A stretch of 64,000 bases of DNA from an uncultured Olsenella sp. (lineage in GTDB: Bacteria > Actinomycetota > Coriobacteriia > Coriobacteriales > Atopobiaceae). This document shows positions 42,654 to 50,601 of this stretch, in pieces (position 1 is the stretch's first letter; each line of letters starts with the position of its first letter). Made by a program: the position numbers and the translations under genes. The notes beneath the pieces were generated by a model. The model was given only the letters and a program-made list of their open reading frames with translations. It was not told the DNA's origin and made no database searches. The stretch is from assembly GCA_900314495.1 (NCBI GenBank), contig OMVJ01000002.1:122535-186534 (forward strand), in the 5' to 3' direction.

Positions 42654-42887
42654 TCACTTCCTCGGCCTGCGATGCGTGAGATGCCATCCGCCGCAGTACT
42701 CGCACCGGTACACGTAGATCTGCGGGGCGTCCTTGCGTCGGGAAGCCTGCTGGGCGGCACGCTTTGCCTCGACGCTGGTCTCGTAGCGCTTCTTGCGGTC
42801 GCATGCATGGAAAACGGCGGGGTCCTCACCGGCACGCGGAGCCCTGGAGGCAGCCTCTCGCCGCACGCCATTCGCTCTCTTTGCCAT
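42654..42887 (-). CDS. Small basic protein with a Cys pair (zinc-ribbon-like)
   Basis: 77 residues, very basic. The C-terminal part IYVYRCEYCGGWHLTHR holds CxxC followed by two His, and an upstream FHACDRK gives a third Cys, consistent with a small zinc-binding fold. Proteins with YRCxxCGxWHLT are widespread small actinobacterial ORFs of unknown role. It ends 6 nt before the ComEC-like gene start. Confidence 0.75.
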   Translation of the reverse strand: MAKRANGVRREAASRAPRAGEDPAVFHACDRKKRYETSVEAKRAAQQASRRKDAPQIYVYRCEYCGGWHLTHRRPRK

Positions 42888-42970
42888 GAGTGCCCCGCCG
42901 TCACGCGTCAGTTGGTCAGTGTCTCAGCAAGTGTAGCCCCAACTGCAGCCACACGCCCGTTCCGTGCAAG

Positions 42971-43633
42971 CTAGATGGCAGACATCTCGCCCACGACGGC
43001 GTAATACCAGTCCGTGCTGCCGCAGTAGACGGAGGCCATGGTGGTCGTGGTGGTCAGGCCGTAGTCGCCCTCCGCCATGCAATCGGAGTAACCGGCAGCC
43101 AGGCCGCTCATGTACTCGGGAATGGCGGTCTCCCAGTCGGACCAGCCGTAGCCGCCCCAGCCCCAGGCGTTGTGGGGGCGGAAGCAGACGGATCCCTTGC
43201 CGCTCTCCACCGTCGCGATGGCGGGGGCCAGGCGCGGGTCTATGCCATTCTCGATGGCAGTCTGGGCAAACAGCTGACCGTAGCCGGCAAGCGGGCTGCC
43301 AGACAAGTACGCGTCGATCCTGGAACCCCACTCCGCAATCGCGTCGGCCTTAGCCTGCTCCGCAGCTGCCTGTTCTGCCGCAGCTTGCTCCGCGGCGGCC
43401 CTTTCGGCAGCGGCCTGCTCTTCTGCGGCCTGCTCCTCGGCGGTCTTCTCGGCTTCCTCCTGCTGGTCCGTCGCAGGGGCATCCTCCGAATAGTCCGTCT
43501 GGTCCTCCTGCGCGAGGGCGATGCGAGCACCCTGCTCGCTGGGCTGGGGCGTGGTCGTGAAGAGGGCGGCTGCCACCAGCGCCACGGAAGCGGCACCTGC
43601 CACAATGGGGGTCACGAATCGATGCAAACTCAT
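42971..43633 (-). CDS. Secreted protein with Ala/Glu/Gln coiled repeat and lysozyme-like domain
   Basis: 220 residues from the ATG at 43633 (GGAG 4 nt upstream). Signal or anchor helix (FVTPIVAGAASVALVAAALF), an acidic spacer, then a helical AEEQAAAERAAAEQAAAEQ repeat (about 60-95), and a C-terminal domain with GYGQLFAQTAIENGIDPRL, AIATVESGKGSVCFRPHNAW and GWSDWETAIPEYM. The last domain matches that of the gene at 14486. The likely catalytic Glu is in TVESGKG. A peptidoglycan-active or surface role is inferred. Confidence 0.8.
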   Translation of the reverse strand: MSLHRFVTPIVAGAASVALVAAALFTTTPQPSEQGARIALAQEDQTDYSEDAPATDQQEEAEKTAEEQAAEEQAAAERAAAEQAAAEQAAAEQAKADAIAEWGSRIDAYLSGSPLAGYGQLFAQTAIENGIDPRLAPAIATVESGKGSVCFRPHNAWGWGGYGWSDWETAIPEYMSGLAAGYSDCMAEGDYGLTTTTTMASVYCGSTDWYYAVVGEMSAI

Positions 43634-43983
43634 CTGGCTCCATTCCTTGAACTTCAGATTCAGGACATGGGCGCCTTGGCCGCTTGCGTACCGGGGCGCG
43701 ATGTCCATCGGCTACCGCCCACGTGCGTTTACCGTTCATTTCCGGGCGGCTTGCATGCATAAAAGATTACGGGCCAAACGTTTCCATTACTGGCTCTAGC
43801 TGCTCAAACGCGCCAAACCCCATCCATAGCACACGTTGTCTGCGCATAATCCCTACAGCTGTAGTCTTTTTGCGGAGAAACACGGGCGCTTCGGTGGAGT
43901 TTCCCGACGCCTTCCAAAGCCCAAGGCGGGGCCAACCAAGCCCCAAGCCTGAGGCAACGGCACCGCACTCCAAGTCAAGAATG

Positions 43984-44015
43984 AGCGGGGCGACCGACTG
44001 CTCGGTCGCCCCGCT
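43984..44015. terminator. Orphan terminator-like hairpin
   Basis: Perfect 14 bp stem (AGCGGGGCGACCGA arms) with a 4 nt loop. On the minus strand it is followed by CATTCTTGAC. No gene ends nearby. Confidence 0.55.
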
Positions 44016-44214
44016 AGGGGGGATGCTCGGCAAACCAACGCGATGCAAGGTTCGCGCCGGCTCACCTATGGCATGACAGGTACTATACGGAGCCACTGTG
44101 TCCCAAGGGTGTTCCTCGCGTAACAAGGTGGGGCCGATTCCGTGAACGCCCAGTTAAGCCAGGCCCGCACGAGCCAGGGAGACACGGGAGCGCGCGGGTA
44201 CGGAACACAAGAAA

Positions 44215-44238
44215 GGGGCGGAGCCTTCGCTCCGCCCC
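44215..44238 (-). terminator. Terminator-like hairpin on the minus strand
   Basis: Perfect 10 bp stem (GGGGCGGAGC arms) with a 4 nt loop and TTTCTTGTGTT on the minus strand. It would terminate a transcript coming from 44240-44790, where only a doubtful small ORF is seen. Confidence 0.6.
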
Positions 44239-44245
44239 CGTGCAC

Positions 44246-44464
44246 TCAGTTCATTGGAACTCCAGTCCGCGCGTCCAAGTGCAAATGCATTTGCTTTACT
44301 TCACAGCGCCTCATCGGTTGGCGCTCAAGCTCCTGCGCGGCGGCTTCGGTTCTTCCGTCTGTCTGCTTTCGACTGCCGCGATGACGTATCGCATTCACAA
44401 GGCCTTGCTTGCTATGGCCTACCAGGTAAGAACGGGACTCGCGATGCCAGCCGCGGGACGCCAC
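44246..44464 (-). CDS. Doubtful 72-codon ORF before an orphan terminator
   Basis: Starts with GTG at 44464, with a GAAGAG about 12 nt upstream, and stops 8 nt before the terminator-like hairpin. The product is basic and polar (HSKQGLVNAIRHRGSRKQTD, CEVKQMHLHLDARTG), without a known motif. The position before a terminator is the main support. An untranslated RNA is equally possible. Confidence 0.25.
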   Translation of the reverse strand: MASRGWHRESRSYLVGHSKQGLVNAIRHRGSRKQTDGRTEAAAQELERQPMRRCEVKQMHLHLDARTGVPMN

Positions 44465-44716
44465 GTAAGTATCTCTTCATCGTTCACTGGCACCACCCCC
44501 TTCGTCTGGCAACCTTTGCGACCCGGTTGCGTTGTCTCTACTTGCTTTTTACCCACGTCGCAACGGCATAGTCATTGGAGCGTCAAGTGCCTCCGAACGG
44601 CATGTTCTTGCCGGCCAATGGAAGTCTCGGCTGCGCGCAATGAAGGCAATTCCAGGGCAGGATGAAAAGAAATCCAACTTCTATATGATGACCACTTCAA
44701 ACATGTATTTCACATA

Positions 44717-44744
44717 TTGCTTTCGGACGCTTAGGGTGTATTCA
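44717..44744 (+). promoter_or_regulatory. Candidate tatA promoter (TTGCTT-16-TATTCA)
   Basis: The pair lies 55 nt before the tatA ATG in an AT-rich patch. A GCCGTCC/GGACGGC hairpin (44758-44776) follows in the leader, just upstream of the CGGAGG ribosome site. Confidence 0.35.
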
Positions 44745-44798
44745 CCAACAAAGACCAGCCGTCCACAGGGGACGGCAGCAAGTTATCGGAGGCAACTA

Positions 44799-44993
44799 AT
44801 GCTCGGTACCCCAGAAATCATGCTCATCGCCCTTGCGGTTCTTCTGCTTATCTTTGGCCCCAACCAGCTACCCAAGCTCGGGTCTGCCATCGGCAAGACC
44901 ATGAAGAACGTCCGCGAGGGCATGGAGTCGGATTCCGATGACGAAGAGTCCGACGGCGAGGAAGAGGACGCGGACGCCGCTCCCGCCAAGTAA
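44799..44993 (+). CDS. tatA: Sec-independent translocase protein TatA/E
   Basis: 64 residues, start ATG 44799 with GGAGG 6 nt upstream. One membrane helix (EIMLIALAVLLLIFGPNQLP), the FGPNQLPKLG hinge, the amphipathic helix (GSAIGKTMKNVREGM), then an acidic tail of about 20 residues (DSDDEESDGEEEDAD). This is TatA, the pore-forming Tat subunit. No tatC is in the window. The riboswitch operon encodes a protein with a twin-arginine signal, so a Tat pathway is expected in this organism. Confidence 0.92.
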   Translation: MLGTPEIMLIALAVLLLIFGPNQLPKLGSAIGKTMKNVREGMESDSDDEESDGEEEDADAAPAK

Positions 44994-45090
44994 GGCACGC
45001 CATTCACCCCAGGCCCTCATCGGCCTCATAGCCGTTCGGCAAAGGCTGGCTTCTTCCTTCCCCCAAGTCACGGCCGAACGGATGCAAGTA

Positions 45091-45118
45091 GAGGGGCACC
45101 CACCGGTGGGTGCCCCTC
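45091..45118. terminator. Perfect 28 bp palindrome between tatA and the LysR gene
   Basis: Two exact 14 nt arms (GAGGGGCACCCACC and its complement) without spacer, between convergent genes. It can serve as a bidirectional terminator, though neither side has a good T-run. Confidence 0.65.
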
Positions 45119-45178
45119 TCCTCATGTCTGGGTTCCCCATGAATGGGGGCGGACACCAGGCGATGCTGGCCCCGCGCG

Positions 45179-46063
45179 CTAGGCCTGAATCTCCTCGCCG
45201 CTCCAGAGCAAATCCACGAAGCGCTGGGCCAGCGGCGAGAGGTGCTTGCCCTTGGGCCACACCACACCCATGCGCGTCATGAGCGCCTCCTCGTCAACGC
45301 GCTTGACCACAAAGCCGTCAAGGTTGAAGAGGAGCAGGAACGACTGGGGAACCAGGCCGATGCCAAACCCGCGGCTGGCCCACACGCACGTCGTTCGCGC
45401 GTCGTCGGCGATGCAGGCAAAGTAGTGGTCCAGGTCCTTGGATGCAAAGAGGTCGGTCAGCACCTTCTCGTAACGGCGATAGATCACCAGAGGCTGGCCG
45501 GCAAGCTCCGCCAGGGTCACGGAATCGTCCTTGGCGCCACACACGCACTCGGGTGGCATGAGTGCCGCCATGGGCTCCGCGCCGGAGAGGCGGCACTCGA
45601 ACTCGTCCTGGTTGGAAAGCATGCGCACGATGCCAATCTCCACCACGCCACGGCGCAGCATGTCCAGCACCTCGTAGGTGCTGCCCTCGCGAAGTTGGAG
45701 CTGCACGTCCGGGTAGCTCTTGGTCAGCTCCAGGAGCGCGTTGTTGGGAACCTGCCCGCCCGAGGAGGAGATGAGGCCCACGCTCAGCGTGCCGGCCAGG
45801 CCGCGGCCGACGTTGCCCACCTCGCGCTTGGTGGCCTCCGCAAGGTCCAGCATCTGGCAGGCGCGCTGGTACAGGACCCTGCCGGCCTCCGTGAGCTCGG
45901 TTCCGCGGGAGCTCCTCTCAACCAGCTTGGTGCCAAGCTCCCGCTCCAGCGACGCCAGCTCGTACGAGAGGGGCGGCTGCGTGATGTGCAGCCGCCTTGC
46001 CGCGGCGGTTATCTGCCGCTCCTCCGCGATGGCCTTGAAGTACTCCAGCTGTCGCAGGTTCAT
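45179..46063 (-). CDS. LysR-family transcriptional regulator
   Basis: 294 residues. N-terminal helix-turn-helix (AEERQITAAARRLHITQPPL, SYELASLERELGTKLVER) and a C-terminal periplasmic-binding-like effector domain from about residue 90. The target is unknown; LysR regulators often act on a divergent neighbour, but here the upstream gene (L,D-transpeptidase) is on the same strand, 41 nt away. Confidence 0.93.
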   Translation of the reverse strand: MNLRQLEYFKAIAEERQITAAARRLHITQPPLSYELASLERELGTKLVERSSRGTELTEAGRVLYQRACQMLDLAEATKREVGNVGRGLAGTLSVGLISSSGGQVPNNALLELTKSYPDVQLQLREGSTYEVLDMLRRGVVEIGIVRMLSNQDEFECRLSGAEPMAALMPPECVCGAKDDSVTLAELAGQPLVIYRRYEKVLTDLFASKDLDHYFACIADDARTTCVWASRGFGIGLVPQSFLLLFNLDGFVVKRVDEEALMTRMGVVWPKGKHLSPLAQRFVDLLWSGEEIQA

Positions 46064-46104
46064 GGGACCCCCTCGTTGGTGAGCGTCAACCGAGCTTCCG
46101 CGCG

Positions 46105-47607
46105 CTAGTCGTGCACGTAGACGGTGTCGCCCACCTGCAGAACGTTGTAGAGCTCGGCCGCCTTCTTGTACGGCAGGTTGATGCAGCCGTGGCTGCCGTC
46201 GTACTGGTATATGTTGTCGCCGAAGTAGGTGCGCCAGGTGGCGTCGTGGAAGGCGACCATGTTGCCCACGAAGGGCATCCAGTAGTTCACGTAGCTGGTG
46301 TAGTCGGACTCGCCGTCGCCGTTCTCGTCCAGGCCCACCAGCTCCTGGTCGGTCATGAGGGCGTTCACGTAGAAGGTGCCCTGGGGCGTGGCGTGGTCCT
46401 CGCTCGTGTTGCCGGACACGATGGCGCTCTCCCAGAGGGTGCTGCCGTCAGCATCGTAGAAGCGGGCGTACTGCGCGCTCAGGTCAACGTCCACATAGCG
46501 GCCCATGGAGCTGTCCCAGCTGGCGCCGGCCTCGTAGGCCTGCTTGGACTCCCCCTCCGGACGGAGCGTCGCGTTCATGGGCAGCTCTATGGGGCTGGTG
46601 TTGCCCGCCTGCAGGCGCTGCGTGATCACCTCCGCCGCGCCGTCCTCGTCCAAGTCGTAGTTGGTCGTGTCGTCCGACGTGTTGAGGGCGTCGCCCAGCA
46701 TGGTCTTGACCCAGGTGTTGATGGCATCCCCGTCCACGACGAGGTTGCCCTCCTCGTCGCACCAGACCCAGTTCACGATCTCGTAGTTGATGTGGGTCTT
46801 GGTCTCACCGTTCACGTTGAGGTCTATGTTGGCGGCAATGTCGCGCGTGGCAATGTCTCCCGCACGGTAGATGTCCGTGTCCTCCACCTGCGCGGGACGC
46901 ATGCCCTGTGAGGCGTCGAGGTTCGTCTCGGTCTTGAGGGCGGCAATGTCCTCCTGCATGGCGGCGAGCACCGCGTCCGGGTTGAGGGCCGTTCCCTCCG
47001 CCTGGCCCGAGGCCGTGTAGGTGTGGGTCTCGCTGTCGTACGAGAGCGTGACGGTGCCGTTCTGCACGTGCTGGGAGTCATACTCGCTCGCGGCGTGCGA
47101 GACGGTCGTTCTCAGGAGGTTCTCGTCGTACGAGACGCCCTCATCCACCTGTATGCCCTTGCCCACCAGGAGGTCTAGGGGCCAGGTGTAGGGGTTGTGC
47201 TGGGCCCAGGCCGCCTCTGCCGCACCGGCGGCGTCGCGGCCGTACCCAATGACGTCCCCCGTGACGGTGAACTGGTACTCCCCCACGGTCACGGCGTCCT
47301 GGTACGAGGCTGCCTGCTCCTCTATGGCGGCCTGGACGTCCGCCTGGACCTTGCCCGACATGTCCATGCCGTTGACGGTGGTTCTTGGGGTGAAGCAGTT
47401 CTGGAAGCGGTACACGCCGTAGCCGTAGCCGCACCCAAGGGCGGCCACCACCGCGGCGGCGGCGAGGGCACCCACCACGCGGTGGTGGCGCCTCTCGCGC
47501 GCGGCGTAGCCGGCACGCATCTGGTCGGGCACGGTCGCTACGTTGTTGGCATCACGGGATACCTGGCTGTCGGCCTTGAACTGGGCCGTGGGCTTCTTCT
47601 TGGACAC
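46105..47607 (-). CDS. L,D-transpeptidase (YkuD) with peptidoglycan-binding-like N-terminal domain
   Basis: 500 residues from a GTG at 47607 (GGAAGA upstream). A cytoplasmic N-terminus, one membrane helix (VVGALAAAAVVAALGCGYGYG, residues about 44-64), two long beta/alpha regions of the type that precede YkuD domains (VNGMDMSGKVQADVQAAIEE), and a C-terminal catalytic domain. The active site is YDGSHGCINLPYKKA with His473 and Cys475. It forms 3-3 cross-links or anchors proteins to peptidoglycan. It may act together with the MurT/GatD amidation of the same wall. Confidence 0.93.
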   Translation of the reverse strand: MSKKKPTAQFKADSQVSRDANNVATVPDQMRAGYAARERRHHRVVGALAAAAVVAALGCGYGYGVYRFQNCFTPRTTVNGMDMSGKVQADVQAAIEEQAASYQDAVTVGEYQFTVTGDVIGYGRDAAGAAEAAWAQHNPYTWPLDLLVGKGIQVDEGVSYDENLLRTTVSHAASEYDSQHVQNGTVTLSYDSETHTYTASGQAEGTALNPDAVLAAMQEDIAALKTETNLDASQGMRPAQVEDTDIYRAGDIATRDIAANIDLNVNGETKTHINYEIVNWVWCDEEGNLVVDGDAINTWVKTMLGDALNTSDDTTNYDLDEDGAAEVITQRLQAGNTSPIELPMNATLRPEGESKQAYEAGASWDSSMGRYVDVDLSAQYARFYDADGSTLWESAIVSGNTSEDHATPQGTFYVNALMTDQELVGLDENGDGESDYTSYVNYWMPFVGNMVAFHDATWRTYFGDNIYQYDGSHGCINLPYKKAAELYNVLQVGDTVYVHD

Positions 47608-47634
47608 GTTGTGGTCTTCCTATGGTTACGCGCC

Positions 47635-47700
47635 CCGCCCGCCAGCCAAAGCTGGCGCGGGCGCACTGGTATTCGTTTGCGCCCGCGTGGTGGCGGGCGG
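47635..47700. repeat. Nested hairpin upstream of the L,D-transpeptidase gene
   Basis: Outer arms CCGCCCGCCA/TGGCGGGCGG (47635-47644 and 47691-47700) enclose inner arms CGCGGGCGC/GCGCCCGCG (47656-47664 and 47679-47687). It sits 28 nt before the transpeptidase start and 100 nt after the MBL gene end, so it could be the terminator of the latter or a leader structure. Confidence 0.6.
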
Positions 47701-47800
47701 TGCCACATCATGTTAGCGGATGCCACGCCAGCTTTGCCCACGCCCAAGGGGAGCATCACAAGACCTCAAATTGTCCAAGTTGCCGGTTGGGAGGGCGCGT

Positions 47801-48436
47801 CTATGCTGTGGGAACCAGGTCCAACCGCTCTCCCGGCCTGACCAGCAGGGCGTTGGGGGCAAGCCGCGCAAACCTCTGCGCCTCCGCCTCCCCGTACGGC
47901 ACCACGGGCTTCAGGTGAATGGGAACGTTGTGCGCGGCGCCCACCAGGCGGGCGCACTCCGCGGCACCCGCCACGTCCATGTTGTATATGCCGTCGCCCG
48001 GCCAGAAGGCGTAGTCAATGTGCCGGTGCGCTAGGTCGTCCCGCATCTGGCGGGTCTCGGACGTGTCGCCGCTGAAGTAGATGACAACGCCATCCGCCTG
48101 CACCAGGTAACCCACGCACTCGTCAATCGGGTGGTTCTTGTTCTGGGCCTGCACCGCCTCCACCGTCACGTCGCCAAAAGTGCGCGTCAGCCACGTGCGC
48201 GGGTTGGGGTGGGAGTCGAAGTTCTGCCACACCAGGCAGCCCTCCGCCCGGCGCGGCAGGCCAAGGGCCGTGTGGTCAAAGTGCTGGTGCGTCACCAGTA
48301 TGAGGTTTGCCGGCTCCCGGTAGGTGGAGGGGTCCTCCTTGCCACGCGGCCCCATGTACGGGTCAACGTAGACCACCGTCCCGGCACTCGTCGTCAGCCT
48401 CAGGCTGCCATGCCCCTGGTAAAGAATGCTCGCCAT
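47801..48436 (-). CDS. Metallo-beta-lactamase fold hydrolase (UlaG-like)
   Basis: 211 residues. Motifs of the L-ascorbate-lactonase/UlaG-type MBL group: YQGHGSLRLTTSAGTVVYVDP at the start, then VTHQHFDHTALG (HxHxDH-type zinc ligands), VIYFSGDTSETRQMRD and NVPIHLKPVVPYGE. A cytosolic metal-dependent hydrolase; the substrate is unknown. It follows the broken MATE gene by 39 nt. Confidence 0.87.
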   Translation of the reverse strand: MASILYQGHGSLRLTTSAGTVVYVDPYMGPRGKEDPSTYREPANLILVTHQHFDHTALGLPRRAEGCLVWQNFDSHPNPRTWLTRTFGDVTVEAVQAQNKNHPIDECVGYLVQADGVVIYFSGDTSETRQMRDDLAHRHIDYAFWPGDGIYNMDVAGAAECARLVGAAHNVPIHLKPVVPYGEAEAQRFARLAPNALLVRPGERLDLVPTA

Positions 48437-48475
48437 CTTCCGCCTCCCACCCGGGACGCCACGACCCCGTCCCGG

Positions 48476-49885
48476 CTATGCCGCCTGCCTCACTGCCTCA
48501 TCGTAGGCCTCGTCGGTGGAGCAGCGCTCGTCCCTGTCGGGCAAGCGGCGGAAGAACTCCACGGCAAAGGGAATGCAGGTCAAAAGCGTAAGGATGTCCG
48601 CGATCATCTGGGCGGACTGGATGCCGGCCAGCCCCAGGAAGCGCGGCGCAACGAGCAGCGTGGGGATGTAGTAGATGCCGCTCCGCAGGCTGGCCAGGAA
48701 GGACGCGTAGCCGCTCCAGCCAATGGACTGGAATGACATGCTGCACACCACGCCCAGGCACTGTGCCACAACGGCCACGCACATGCAGCGCAGGGCGGGC
48801 ACGCCCGCCTCCACCACCGCGGGGTCCGCGCGGAACACCCACACCAGCTGCGCGGCAAAGGCCCAGCAAACCACGGCGAAGACGCCCATGAGCGCCTCGG
48901 AGAGGGCCTAGGTGAACTTGAAGCCCTGGCGCACGCGGCGGTACTTGCGCGCGCCGTAGTTGTAAGCGGCAACGGGCTGCAGGCCCTGGCCTATGCCGAT
49001 CATGACGGAGCCCATGAGCATCATGATGCGGCCGTCGATGGTCATGGCGGCAATGGCGGCGTCGCCGTAGGGGCCGGCGCATATGTTGAGCGTCATGGTG
49101 GCCACGCTGTTGAGCACCTGCCGCACCAGGCTGGGGAAGCCGTTGCGGAGCATGCCCACATACTCGCCCGGGCTGCGCGTTATGCGGCGCGGGTTGATGC
49201 GGCTTATGGTCTTGCCGGACAGGAACATGTAGCCCAGGATGCCCACGCTGATCCACTGCGAGGCGGCCGTGGAGAGACCCGCACCGTCGATGCCCATACC
49301 AAGCCCGAACATGAGGATGGGGTCGCCCACCATGTTGAGCACGCCGCCGGACACCAGGCCAATCATGGCATAGAAGGCCTTGCCCTCGTACCGCATGATG
49401 TTGTTGAGCACGCAGGCGACGGCAAGGCCGGGGCCAGCCAGCAGCATGTAGAAGCCGTAGGACTTGGCGTAGGGCAGGATGGTCTGGGTGGAGCCCAGAA
49501 GGCGCATGAGCGGCTCCAGGAAGACGAGCCCCAGCAGGGCCAACGCGCAGCCGATGCCAAGGGCGGAGAAGAACGCCGTGGAGGCATAGCGGTGGGCCGC
49601 CTCCTCGTCGCCCGCGCCCAGCTTGCGGCTGATGATGGAACCCGCGCCGTGGCCGTGCATGAAGCCTATGGCCTGGAACACTGCCTGCACGGAGATGAGG
49701 ATGCCCGTGGCGGCGGCCGCGCTCGTGCCTATGAGGCCCACGAAGTAGGCGTCTACCAGGTTGTAGATCATGGTGACCATCATGGATGCCACGGTGGGAA
49801 CCGCGAGCGCAGGTATGAGCCGCCTGACGGGCGTCAGCACCAACTTCTGGTATTGGTTTCTTTCTTGTTCATCCATACCGCTCAT
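48476..49885 (-). pseudogene. MATE-family efflux transporter interrupted by an in-frame amber codon
   Basis: Reads as one 470-codon MATE/NorM-type multidrug exporter except for a TAG at 48908-48910. The first part (to FKFT) holds about nine helices, with PALAVPTVASMMVTMIYNLV and YGDAAIAAMTIDGRIMMLMG; the remainder (ALSEALMGVFAVVCW...) continues in the same frame with the last three helices. This is a single nonsense change, not a frameshift. The start is ambiguous (ATG 49885 or 49876) with a weak ribosome site because repeat copy C1 begins right upstream. TAG is a common stop here, so suppression is unlikely. A sequencing error is possible. Confidence 0.85.
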
Positions 49886-49886
49886 T

Positions 49887-49917
49887 ATGAGACAAGGGGA
49901 CGGTTCTCGCGTCTCAT
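49887..49917 (+). repeat. GGGGACG palindromic repeat, copy C1
   Basis: 31 bp with arms ATGAGAC/GTCTCAT and centre AAGGGGACGGTTCTCGC. It matches copy D in inverted orientation with 30 of 31 positions identical. Confidence 0.85.
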
Positions 49918-49925
49918 TTCCGCAA

Positions 49926-49993
49926 ATGAGACAGGGGGACGCACCTTTTGTCTCATTCACATGAGACAAAAGGTGCGTCCCCCTGTCTCACAT
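49926..49993. repeat. GGGGACG palindromic repeats, copies C2 and C3 (inverted pair)
   Basis: Copy C2 (49926-49956) and copy C3 (49961-49993) are exact inverted copies over 30 nt, with a 4 nt spacer. Each is itself an imperfect palindrome (ATGAGACA, GGGGGACGCACC, TTTTGTCTCA). A transcript through them would fold into a very long hairpin. Confidence 0.88.
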
Positions 49994-50034
49994 CCATTAG
50001 ACTGGTGAGCCAAAACCGCAAGAGGAGTACCAAC

Positions 50035-50490
50035 ATGGCAAAGCAGAATACCAAGCAGCCCCAGCGCGTGGTCTGCACGGAGCACGTGCGGTCCAACCTG
50101 CTGGTGGCCATTGGGTCGGAGGCGCTGGGTGCGGTCTGCCTGGTCATTCTCTCCAGCCCCTTCTGGGGCGACTCCGGCTGGACGCGCGCCTTCCAGGTGG
50201 TCCTCCTGGCAATCGTGCTCCTCACCATGGTCATGGGCGTGATCGAGTTCCTGGGCTACCTCAACAAGCGAATAGAGATGGACGATGCCGGCATCACCTA
50301 CACCTCCAGCCTGCGTCGCGTCGAGACCCACCCCTGGTCGGACGTGGTTGCCTACGACACGCGCGAGGACATGAACTCGCTGGAGCTGGTCTTCGGCGGC
50401 AAGCGCCGCACCTTCCACAAGTCCAGCCAGAACTACGAGCAGATGGTGGACTTCGTCATAGACCACACGGAGCTCATCAGCGTGAAGTAG
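50035..50490 (+). CDS. Two-helix membrane protein with a PH-like C-terminal domain
   Basis: 151 residues from the ATG at 50035 (AGAGGAG 7 nt upstream). Two membrane helices (LLVAIGSEALGAVCLVIL, AFQVVLLAIVLLTMVMGVIEF) followed by a cytosolic domain of about 75 residues with the strand pattern of bacterial PH-like proteins (EMDDAGITYTSSLRRVETHP, WSDVVAYDTR, LVFGGKRRTFHK). Function unknown. It is enclosed by repeat copies C1-C3 and D. Confidence 0.75.
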   Translation: MAKQNTKQPQRVVCTEHVRSNLLVAIGSEALGAVCLVILSSPFWGDSGWTRAFQVVLLAIVLLTMVMGVIEFLGYLNKRIEMDDAGITYTSSLRRVETHPWSDVVAYDTREDMNSLELVFGGKRRTFHKSSQNYEQMVDFVIDHTELISVK

Positions 50491-50526
50491 GGCACCCGTC
50501 CGCCACCGAACCGGCGTCAACACCTG

Positions 50527-50570
50527 TTCAAGACAAAGTGGCGCCCGCGGGGGGCCGTTTTTGTCTCGAA
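50527..50570 (+). terminator. Terminator-like hairpin after the PH-like gene
   Basis: AGACAAA/TTTGTCT arms enclose GGC.CCC/GGG.GCC helices, with TTTTT in the 3' arm. The outer arms resemble those of the GGGGACG repeats, so it may be a degenerate copy. Confidence 0.55.
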
Positions 50571-50601
50571 GAGGCGTCCAGGCCATCGGCGGGACCACCC
50601 C

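Larger units (their letters stand above)
43634..44798. other. Gene-poor 1.17 kb region with hairpins and palindromes
   Basis: No convincing gene apart from a doubtful 72-codon ORF. It contains a perfect CTACAGCTGTAG palindrome (43853-43864), a 14 bp stem hairpin (43984-44015), a 10 bp stem hairpin with T-rich minus-strand tail (44215-44238), a GCAAATGCATTTGC palindrome (44281-44294) and the tatA promoter. GC bias is weaker than in the neighbouring genes. Confidence 0.6.

Noticed and set aside
43767..44126. 119-codon minus-strand ORF in the gene-poor region
   Set aside because: It reads through the 14 bp hairpin at 43984, has no clear ribosome site or family, and codon bias is weak.
48476..48889. 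Separate small membrane protein gene starting at 48889
   Set aside because: It is in the same frame as the MATE gene, only seven codons after the TAG, has no ribosome site and continues MATE homology. Treated as the 3' part of the broken gene.
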